21,312 nucleotides of DNA from Acidobacteriota bacterium (GTDB taxonomy: Bacteria > Acidobacteriota > Terriglobia > Bryobacterales > Bryobacteraceae), in NCBI GenBank assembly GCA_016871135.1, contig VFZQ01000013.1, positions 1-21,312 on the forward strand, in the 5' to 3' direction. Every line of letters begins with the position of its first letter. The first letter of the stretch is position 1. Made by a program: the position numbers and the translations under genes. Positions 6,960-13,676 of this stretch are shown piece by piece. A model generated the notes under the pieces. The model was given only the letters and a program-made list of their open reading frames with translations. It searched no databases and was not told the DNA's origin.

Positions 6960-9449
6960 ATGCCGCGCAAACTGTTCGTCCTGGCGATCGCCGTCGCCGC
7001 CGCTTTCGCTGTCAAGAAAGCGGAACTCTGGGATCTGTTGCCCAGCAACTCTTACGCCGGAAAACAATCAAACGACGGCTACCTGGTTGCAAGCGAGCAA
7101 CTGATCCGTCCATGGCGATTGAGAGCGCAGATCAAAGGCCGCCCCGCCGACATCGCCATCGATCCCGGGAATCGATTCGCGGCCCTGCTCAACGGCACAA
7201 GCGTCGTGATGATCGATCTCGCTTCCGGCGCCGAAATCAGCCGCGCGACAACGAAAACGACCTCGTATCTAGGCATCGCGTTCCGCCCGGGCGTCAATGA
7301 AGTTTGGGCCAGCGAAGCCACGCGCAACGGCCCCGACGCGATCCTTCGCATTCCTTACTCGAACAACGGCAAACTCGGCGCTGTCGATCGCATCGAACTG
7401 AAAGGGCATCCGATTCCCGCCGGCCTTGCATTCACCAAAGACGGCGCGACGCTCTTTGCCGCGCTTCATCACGACAACGAAATCTTGAAGATCGACGCGC
7501 GCACGAAGGAACTCGGCGCACGCTGGAACACCGATCTTGCGCCGTTCGCGCTCGCGCTTCGCGATCAGACGCTTTATGTTTCCAATCGCGCGGGCAAGGC
7601 GCGCGCGGCCGCCAAACAAGCGCCGAGCGGCAAACAGGATCTTCCCACCGACGACGCCGGTTCCGTGTTGAACGGCACGCTGCAAGCCTTTGACACGGCG
7701 ACCGGCAAGGCCGAATCCTTCGACGCCGGTCTCGCGCCCGCGGGCATTGCACTCAGCCCTGCGGGCGATCAACTCGTTATCGCCAACGCGCACGCCGACA
7801 CACTCTCGATCTTCGATACAAAAGCGCGCCGTATGTCGACCGTCGATATAGATCGCGAAACGAGCCTTCCCGGTCTGCTGCCCAATTTCGCGGCCTTCCG
7901 TCCCGACGGCGCCCGGCTATACATCGCTTGCGGCGGCGAGAACTCGGTTGTTGTGTTCGAGAAGAGTGGAGCGTCGTGGAAGCGCGCGGGCAAACTTCCC
8001 ACCGGCTGGTTCCCCACCGCGCTCGCGGTCGATAGCTCCAACACGATTCACATCGCCAGCGTCAAGGGCGTCGGCAACGACGAACAGTCGCCGGGAAAGC
8101 GCAGCAGTAGGGTATACGAGGGCACGCTGTCCAGTATCCCCGACCCCGCTCCGGCGCAACTGGCCGCCGGCATGCGCGAAGTCAACGCCGCGCGTAACGC
8201 CAACTTCACCGCACAAGGCGGCGTGAAGAACATCGCCAAACTCGGCATCGAACACGTGTTTTTCATCATCAAGGAAAACCGTACCTACGATCAGGTTCTC
8301 TCCGACATCCCGAAGGGTAAGCGCGACGAATCGCTGCTGATGTACGGCCGCGACGTCACGCCCAATCACCATGCGCTTGCCGAGAAGTACGTGCTGCTCG
8401 ACAACTTCTATTCGAGCGGCGCCATCTCGTTTGAAGGCCACCAGTGGCTGATGATGGGCTTCGTCTCCGATCACGTCGAGCGCGCGCTGCAGGCCGCGCC
8501 GCGCGGCTACGCTTGGAACATGGGCGATTCGCTCACCGTTTCGCCCACGGGCTTTTTCTGGCAGGATCAACAACGCCCGCTCAGCGTTCGCTTGCTTGGC
8601 CCAGTATCGGAACCCGCAACGCCGGGTCCCGACGGCCTCATGCGCGACATCAACGAAACGGAGATGCTCAAGTGGGGCGAATACTGGGATCACTACAAGA
8701 AAGGCACTTGGCGTAGCGTGATCGGTTCGCGTTGTGTCGTCTCCGCACTCAAGCCGATCTTTGACGAAAAATTCCCGCCATCGAGCATGAAGGTGCCGGA
8801 TCAAATCCGCGCCGCCGTGTTCGAAGAACGTCTCGACAACTGGGAGAAAACAAAATCGACGCCGAACCTGGTCATCATGACGATGACGTCCGATCATACC
8901 GAGGGCCGCAATCCGAACGCGCCACGCCCACGTTCGATGGTCGCCGATAACGACTACGCGCTCGGCCGCGTCGTCGAGAAAATCTCGAAGTCGAAGTTGT
9001 GGGCAAAGAGTCTGATTCTCGTTGTGGAAGACGACGCGCAGGACGGCCTCGATCACGTCAGCGGACGCCGGACGATCGCGCTTGCCATCGGCCCGCACAT
9101 CAAGCGCGGCGAACTCGACTCGAACCACTACACGCACATTTCGATGGTCCGCACGATTCAAGACATCTTCCGCATTCCGCCGAAGACGATGTATCTCGCC
9201 AACTCGCGAGCAATGAGCAGCGTCTTTACGTCCGATGCGAAGCTCGACGCCTACACCGCGTTTGAGCCCAAGATCAAACTCGACGACATGAACCCGCCCG
9301 CCGCCGCCCTGAACGGCAAGGAAAAATGGGCCGCGGTTGAGTCGGCGAAGATGAACTGGGACGACCTCGACGACGTGCCCAGCGATGTGCTCAATCGAAT
9401 CCTGTGGTGGGACGCCAAGGGCTTCGACAAACCGTATCCTTCGCGCTGA
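6960..9449 (+). CDS. Secreted YncE-like beta-propeller / phosphoesterase fusion
   Basis: An 829-residue two-domain protein. Residues 1-17 look like a signal peptide (FVLAIAVAAAFA). Residues 45-395 form repeated blades of a YncE/40-residue YVTN-type propeller (PADIAIDPGNRFAALL, PAGLAFTKDGATLFAA, PAGIALSPAGDQLVIA, FAAFRPDGARLYIA). Residues 430-790 belong to the phosphoesterase family that holds phospholipase C and AcpA acid phosphatase. FFIIKENRTYDQVL (434-447) carries the Glu-Asn metal pair, a Ser-rich YSSGAISFEGH follows near 484-494, and the later acidic VVEDDAQDGLDH supplies further metal ligands. As third gene of the receptor-phytase operon it probably removes phosphate from intermediates or phospholipids outside the cytoplasm. 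Its end faces the ImmA/IrrE-like gene 24 bp away, with no clear terminator. Confidence 0.88.
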   Translation: MPRKLFVLAIAVAAAFAVKKAELWDLLPSNSYAGKQSNDGYLVASEQLIRPWRLRAQIKGRPADIAIDPGNRFAALLNGTSVVMIDLASGAEISRATTKTTSYLGIAFRPGVNEVWASEATRNGPDAILRIPYSNNGKLGAVDRIELKGHPIPAGLAFTKDGATLFAALHHDNEILKIDARTKELGARWNTDLAPFALALRDQTLYVSNRAGKARAAAKQAPSGKQDLPTDDAGSVLNGTLQAFDTATGKAESFDAGLAPAGIALSPAGDQLVIANAHADTLSIFDTKARRMSTVDIDRETSLPGLLPNFAAFRPDGARLYIACGGENSVVVFEKSGASWKRAGKLPTGWFPTALAVDSSNTIHIASVKGVGNDEQSPGKRSSRVYEGTLSSIPDPAPAQLAAGMREVNAARNANFTAQGGVKNIAKLGIEHVFFIIKENRTYDQVLSDIPKGKRDESLLMYGRDVTPNHHALAEKYVLLDNFYSSGAISFEGHQWLMMGFVSDHVERALQAAPRGYAWNMGDSLTVSPTGFFWQDQQRPLSVRLLGPVSEPATPGPDGLMRDINETEMLKWGEYWDHYKKGTWRSVIGSRCVVSALKPIFDEKFPPSSMKVPDQIRAAVFEERLDNWEKTKSTPNLVIMTMTSDHTEGRNPNAPRPRSMVADNDYALGRVVEKISKSKLWAKSLILVVEDDAQDGLDHVSGRRTIALAIGPHIKRGELDSNHYTHISMVRTIQDIFRIPPKTMYLANSRAMSSVFTSDAKLDAYTAFEPKIKLDDMNPPAAALNGKEKWAAVESAKMNWDDLDDVPSDVLNRILWWDAKGFDKPYPSR

Positions 9450-9473
9450 AGCAGCATCACAGTGCGGTTCGAG

Positions 9474-10784
9474 CTACCGGAAAGGGCGTCCCTCAACGAC
9501 ACCTCGCGGGATCAGCCCGTTGTTCGCCAAATGGCTTTCGATAGCTAAACCAGAGATTCCGAAATTTATCGCGGCGTCCTCAATCGCGTCTGGCTCGAAG
9601 CTAGTACCGAGATATTCCTTCAGCGAGTCAATCGGGCATAGGAATTCGGCAGCGAATGCGCGTTGCTCCTTTTGGCGCGCGGTCGTGGTGTCGGTAAGCG
9701 CCAGCCAGTGATCCTCGCTGCTCCAATAGTCTGCCAGGAAGCGAGCAGCCTCGAATCTTCGCGCTGGTTTGTTTCTCTTCCGAAACAAGAGTTTTGCCGA
9801 ATCGCCGCTGCCGTCGCGGATGCCCAGCGAGACGTGCGACGCAACCGTCGGCACGTCCGGTGGATTGAGGTGCCTCGGTTGAATGTTCAGTATTTCGCAT
9901 AGCGTCTCATCGGATAATGCTCCCAGGCCCAGTCTAAGAGAGCCTCGCGCTTCCAATGCCATCGCATGCCCGCGATGCCACGGCGGTTCAGCTTGGTTTC
10001 CGCTCGATTGACGCCGCAAGGGTTTGATTGACGCTTCGACGCCCGTTGCCCTAGCGAACTGCAGCACGGCATTGAGTTGGTTTTGCGTGTCGCGTCCAGC
10101 GCACGCCGGCGCGATTTCTTCAGCCGTGCCTATACCGGCGGTTTGCGCAAGTTTCGAAAATTCATCCAATACTTCCCGCGGCCCTTCGTCGGGATCGTAA
10201 CTCAATCGGGCCTCCATGCGGCGCCACGCCGAAATCGCCGGATCGTTCCTTTCGGCCATGACCTCGTGCCACAATACATGAAGATCGGTCTGCCCAAATG
10301 AATCCAGCCGTCTGAGCACTAGGTCGAGAAACGAGTCCGTTTCGCGTACAAAACTATCGGCCGAGATGACTGTATCGAAGTCCGAAAGATAACGGAAGGG
10401 TTCCGTAGAAAGCACAGGAGACGGGCGGCAGGAGACTATGATATTTTCTCCATCGCTTGCGAATGTCACTCGGGGCCACAGAAAGCCGAATCCCACTGAC
10501 GGTAATTCGTGACTCAGCCTCCACGAGACATCAGGCCCCCGTTCGCCGGAGGCGATGGGGATTCTCAATGGCGCTGGTTCCCAGCGAATGCGCCACCACG
10601 AAGAGGCGATCCAGAGCCCTAGCGGGTAGGCGGACACTCTTGCCCGGTGCTGAATAGACTTCGAAAATTCGTCCTCAAAACTCGTCGCATTGTGTTCGCC
10701 AAATTTCAGTTGTAGGCTCGCTGAGGTCTGCCGGATTTCTTCGCTTCCAGAAAAGGGCGGAAGCCACTCCACATCAATTCGCAT
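9474..10784 (-). CDS. ImmA/IrrE-like protein lacking the HExxH motif
   Basis: A 436-residue, apparently cytoplasmic protein with no signal peptide or membrane helix. The C-terminal part (about 340-425) follows the ImmA/IrrE metalloprotease layout: RRFEAARFLADYW, a spacer, then TARQKEQRAFAAEFLCP and the helix ending HLANNGLIP. In active members the first of these helices reads HExxH; here it is FEAARFLADY (344-353), so both zinc-binding His are gone, although Glu380 in FAAEFLCP is kept. The N-terminal half (YPLGLWIASSWWRIRWEP at 53-70, SWRLSHELPSVGFGFLWP at 87-104) matches no fold I can name. Translation is coupled to the upstream small gene: stop and start are 3 bp apart, with GGAGG 8 bases before this ATG. 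Function unknown; a pseudo-protease partner of the small protein is the simplest reading. Confidence 0.75.
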   Translation of the reverse strand: MRIDVEWLPPFSGSEEIRQTSASLQLKFGEHNATSFEDEFSKSIQHRARVSAYPLGLWIASSWWRIRWEPAPLRIPIASGERGPDVSWRLSHELPSVGFGFLWPRVTFASDGENIIVSCRPSPVLSTEPFRYLSDFDTVISADSFVRETDSFLDLVLRRLDSFGQTDLHVLWHEVMAERNDPAISAWRRMEARLSYDPDEGPREVLDEFSKLAQTAGIGTAEEIAPACAGRDTQNQLNAVLQFARATGVEASIKPLRRQSSGNQAEPPWHRGHAMALEARGSLRLGLGALSDETLCEILNIQPRHLNPPDVPTVASHVSLGIRDGSGDSAKLLFRKRNKPARRFEAARFLADYWSSEDHWLALTDTTTARQKEQRAFAAEFLCPIDSLKEYLGTSFEPDAIEDAAINFGISGLAIESHLANNGLIPRGVVEGRPFR

Positions 10785-10787
10785 GGG

Positions 10788-11222
10788 TCAAGCCTCCGGT
10801 GAGCGCCAGTACGAAAGGACGATTTCCCGAAACGGATCCGCTTCTGGCATCGGGTAGCCGTGATAGGCGCCATTCCCTTCGTGTTGGGACTCCAAGGGTT
10901 CTCCGCGCTCAGTCACGGCCCAGACGTTTTGGGGCCACCCGCCGCGTATCTGCTCGCTGAAAAATCCGCGAGCAAATCCAGTGCGCAGCAATTCCATGGC
11001 CTCCTTGCGGCCACGGACCGAAACCGAATCACATAGCGTTTTGCCGGGACGCGGAGAACTCGGGGGCGTCAGGCCGTAGTCACCAGGGTTTCGTTTATGT
11101 TCCGGGTTTCCGGTGTAGCGCAAATTGGCTAGATTCGCGTCAATGATGGATTGACGGGTCTCGATCGCCTCTGGTGGATAAAGCCTCCTCTTCGGGTTGA
11201 AACTTCGTACCGGTATCGTCAT
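10788..11222 (-). CDS. Uncharacterised 144-residue protein, first gene of the ImmA/IrrE-like pair
   Basis: I do not recognise a named domain. The protein is polar, without signal peptide or membrane helix. It has motif-like stretches that look conserved: YTGNPEHKRNPGDYGLTPP (about 33-51), PGKTLCDSVSVRGRKEA (about 57-73), GGWPQNVWAVTERGEPLESQ (about 92-111) and GAYHGYPMPEADPFREIVL (about 116-134). The density of Trp, His, Gly and Pro suggests a compact folded domain, not a coiled antitoxin. I chose ATG at 11222. An in-frame TTG at 11246 is rejected because AAGGAG directly touches it, leaving no spacing. The real start is 24 bases from that Shine-Dalgarno, but a hairpin between them may bring the two together. 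The gene leads a two-gene operon, and its last codons hold the next gene's ribosome site. Confidence 0.7.
   Translation of the reverse strand: MTIPVRSFNPKRRLYPPEAIETRQSIIDANLANLRYTGNPEHKRNPGDYGLTPPSSPRPGKTLCDSVSVRGRKEAMELLRTGFARGFFSEQIRGGWPQNVWAVTERGEPLESQHEGNGAYHGYPMPEADPFREIVLSYWRSPEA
10793..10797 (-). promoter_or_regulatory. Shine-Dalgarno GGAGG of the ImmA/IrrE-like gene
   Basis: GGAGG read on the minus strand lies inside the last codons of the small upstream gene, 8 bases before the ATG at 10784. It fixes that start and ties translation of the two proteins together. Confidence 0.75.
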
Positions 11223-11226
11223 GTGT

Positions 11227-11259
11227 TTAAGGCCAGAATTACACAACTCCTTGCCTTAA
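11227..11259. promoter_or_regulatory. Inverted repeat before the small gene, with the Shine-Dalgarno in its loop
   Basis: TTAAGGC (11227-11233) and GCCTTAA (11253-11259) are perfect 7-bp inverted arms 19 bp apart. In the minus-strand mRNA the loop starts with AAGGAG and the stem ends 4 bases before the ATG at 11222. Folding would place the ribosome site close to the start codon; alternatively the dyad is a DNA operator. A possible -10 (TATCTT, 11263-11258) overlaps the first arm, but no good -35 is seen. Confidence 0.45.
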
Positions 11260-11303
11260 GATACCGCGTTCGCCGGTTGGCATTCACGGTTCTAAGCTGC
11301 GGA

Positions 11304-12866
11304 TCAGTTGCGCCCGAGTTGCGGTCTGACTAGAGTACCGGGCCGTGCTTGGTTCGCCACGCCAGCCTCAACGACCGGCACACCATTCACCAGCACGTAA
11401 TCAAAGCCGGTACTGTATTGATGCGGCTTCTCGAACACCGCACGGTCGGCGACTTTCGACGGATCGAATATCACCAGATCCGCGGCGAACCCTTCGCGGA
11501 GTTCGCCGCGGTCCTTCATGCCGAACGTTCGCGCGGGCAAGGAAGTCATCTTGCGCACGGCATCCTCGAGCGTCAGCAACCGCTTCTCGCGCACATACTT
11601 GGCAAATACGCGCGCGTTTGTTCCATAGGTGCGCGGGTGCGGAATGCCTTCGCCAAACGGCATCAGACCGCCGTCGGAAGCGATCGCCGTTAACGGATGC
11701 GCCATGATGCGGTCGACGTCTTCATCACTCATCGTGTGATAAACGATCGACGGCCGTCCCTTCAGCCGCATCTCTATTAGCGTTTCAATCTCGGCGTCGA
11801 CGTTGCGCGGCCGGCCTTTCGCCACGTTGATCTCGCTGATCGATTTGCCTTCCAGAGCGCGATCTTCGGGAAAGTTCGCAATCACCGCGAACGCATAGTC
11901 GCTCTGGCCTTGCCGCAGCGTCGCGTCGCGTTTCATCTCGGCCGCCACACGCTTCCGCGACGCGGGCGAAGTCAATCGCTCGTAAATCGCCGACGGCCCA
12001 TCGGCCAGCACTTCGCGCGGAAAGAAGATGTCGATTGAGGCCGACGCCGCCGTGTACGGATACTGATCGACGACAACATCCAAGCCCTCGCGCCGCGCCT
12101 GTTCCACTTTCGCCAAGGTCTTCGTCGAATTGCTCCATCGACGTTTGTCGATGATCTTAAAATGCGAAATTTGCACGCGCAGCCCCGACGCCCGTGCGAT
12201 GTGCAACGCTTCATCGATCGCCGCTTCCACCGACATGCCTTCATCGCGCATGTGCGTGGCGTATACGCCGCCAAACCGCGCCGCGGCCTTCGCCAAATCC
12301 ACAACCTCGTCCGTCTTGGCATACGTGCCCGGAACATACCAAAGCCCCGTCGCGAAACCGATCGCGCCATCGCGCATCGCATGTTCGACAAGGGCGCGCA
12401 TTTTCGCAAGTTCCTCGGGCGTGGCGGCGCGATTAGCCGTGCCCATGGCCGCGGTGCGAACGCTATTGTGACCGATCAACGCGGCGATGTTCGGGCCGAT
12501 CTTCGTTGTCGTTAATCGTCCAAACCACTCGGCCATGTCCGTCGCCGACGACCCGCAATTCCCGGTCACCAGCGTCGTCACGCCATCCATCAGGTACGAA
12601 TCGGCGCGCGGTACGCGAAAGATGCCTTGTTCGACATGCGTGTGAACGTCAATGAAACCGGGCGTCACGATGCGATCGGCCGCGTCGATGACATGATCGG
12701 CCGTTGCGCCGCCCAGCGCGCCGATCTTGGCGATCCTCCCAGCGCGCACGCCAATATCGGCTCGATACCAGGGATTGCCCGTGCCATCGACAACACGCGC
12801 GCCGCGAATCAAGACGTCGTAATCGGCCGCCTGTAACGCGGCACAAAACAGCCATGCAAGTCTCAT
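11304..12866 (-). CDS. Secreted N-acyl-D-amino-acid deacylase-type amidohydrolase
   Basis: A 520-residue metal-dependent hydrolase of the D-aminoacylase branch of the amidohydrolase superfamily, which cleaves N-acyl groups from D-amino acids. A short signal peptide (MRLAWLFCAALQA) points to export. Metal and catalytic residues are in family order and spacing: HTH at 75-77, the bridging Cys104 in TGNCGSS, His205 in ATHMRDEG, His235 in QISHFK and Asp398 in IASDGG. DQYPY (267-271) is another family signature. The open frame runs 40 codons further upstream, but ATG 12866 is preferred because the signal peptide begins there and the ATG overlaps the DUF1080 stop as ATGA. It may release acyl groups from cell-wall or peptide debris; substrate unproven. 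The DUF1080 and regulator genes precede it in the same operon. Confidence 0.88.
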   Translation of the reverse strand: MRLAWLFCAALQAADYDVLIRGARVVDGTGNPWYRADIGVRAGRIAKIGALGGATADHVIDAADRIVTPGFIDVHTHVEQGIFRVPRADSYLMDGVTTLVTGNCGSSATDMAEWFGRLTTTKIGPNIAALIGHNSVRTAAMGTANRAATPEELAKMRALVEHAMRDGAIGFATGLWYVPGTYAKTDEVVDLAKAAARFGGVYATHMRDEGMSVEAAIDEALHIARASGLRVQISHFKIIDKRRWSNSTKTLAKVEQARREGLDVVVDQYPYTAASASIDIFFPREVLADGPSAIYERLTSPASRKRVAAEMKRDATLRQGQSDYAFAVIANFPEDRALEGKSISEINVAKGRPRNVDAEIETLIEMRLKGRPSIVYHTMSDEDVDRIMAHPLTAIASDGGLMPFGEGIPHPRTYGTNARVFAKYVREKRLLTLEDAVRKMTSLPARTFGMKDRGELREGFAADLVIFDPSKVADRAVFEKPHQYSTGFDYVLVNGVPVVEAGVANQARPGTLVRPQLGRN

Positions 12867-13657
12867 AGCGGCCGGATCTTGATATTGCGAAACCACGCCT
12901 CGTCGCCGTGATTCTGCAACGTGATCGGCGTCTCCCGTTTCGGACGCTCCGCCAAACCTTTGTAGACCAGCGAGTCCGTCGTCCATCGCGCCGCGGCCTT
13001 CGCCTTGATCGACTCATCGGCCAGCGAACCGTCGACCACCTTCACGCCGTTCAACCAGTGTTCGATCTTGTCGCCGCGCACGATCACGCGCGCATGATTG
13101 TATTCGCCCACCGGCTTGGCCATCGGCTTGGCGGCCGGCAGCATCGAGTACAACGCGCCCGCCTGATACAACGCCCCGCGCCGCGCATCGGCGTGTCCGC
13201 TATCGTCGATTACTTGAAATTCGAAACCAACGACGTATTCCTGCGTTGCCGCGGCCCGCGTGATTGCCCGCGTTTTGATGGCATCGTTGGCCATGGTCTC
13301 GAACTTGCCGTACTTCTTCACTTGCCTGTCGTCGACGAAGAACCGGTCCTGCACTTGATACTTCAATCCGCTGTTTCCGCCGGGCGAGATCTTCCATTCA
13401 AAGTTCAGTTCGAAGTCGCCATATTGTGCCAGTGTGAACAGATCTTCCCGCAACTTCGGACTCTTCGCGGCCTTGAGCGCACCGTTGTCGATCGACCACG
13501 AATCGCCTGCCGGCGATTTCTTCGACGGATCGCCCCATCCCTTCATCGACTTCCCATCAAACAAAAGCTTCCACCCTTGTTTTTTCTCTTCCCGCGAGAG
13601 TGTATTTGGTTCGGCGGCGAACAAGACGCCGCAAACAAGCATGAGTGAAATTCGCAT
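12863..13657 (-). CDS. Secreted DUF1080 (3-keto-disaccharide hydrolase-like) protein
   Basis: A 264-residue exported protein (signal MRISLMLVCGVLFAA) with the concanavalin-like DUF1080 fold; characterised relatives hydrolyse 3-keto-glycosides or bind glycans. Visible signatures are WKLLFDGKSMKGW (near 28), SIDNGAL, DFELNFEWKISPGGNSGLKYQV (split here over two strands), FEFQVIDDSGHAD, GEYNHARVIVRGDKIEHWLNG and the closing FRNIKIRPL. Between NSGLKYQV and FEFQVIDD lies an extra segment of about 40 residues, Lys/Arg/Ala-rich, longer than in the compact members I know. A GTG directly before the ATG is an alternative start. It begins 19 bp after the regulator's stop and overlaps the amidohydrolase by ATGA. 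Keto-sugar substrates could come from the GMC dehydrogenase encoded at the right end of the window; that link is inferred. Confidence 0.85.
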   Translation of the reverse strand: MRISLMLVCGVLFAAEPNTLSREEKKQGWKLLFDGKSMKGWGDPSKKSPAGDSWSIDNGALKAAKSPKLREDLFTLAQYGDFELNFEWKISPGGNSGLKYQVQDRFFVDDRQVKKYGKFETMANDAIKTRAITRAAATQEYVVGFEFQVIDDSGHADARRGALYQAGALYSMLPAAKPMAKPVGEYNHARVIVRGDKIEHWLNGVKVVDGSLADESIKAKAAARWTTDSLVYKGLAERPKRETPITLQNHGDEAWFRNIKIRPL

Positions 13658-13676
13658 CACCGCTATTCTGTCACGG

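Noticed and set aside
7917..9161. 414-codon frame opposite the propeller-phosphoesterase
   Set aside because: It is antisense to strongly conserved phosphoesterase motifs and has no recognisable domain or ribosome site.
2773..9449. Genomic island integrated at tRNA-Val
   Set aside because: No integrase gene and no repeat of the tRNA 3' end were found in the window, and the downstream genes look like ordinary host genes.
9450..9473. Terminator between the phosphoesterase and the ImmA/IrrE-like gene
   Set aside because: No stem-loop followed by a T-run is visible in this 24-bp convergent gap.
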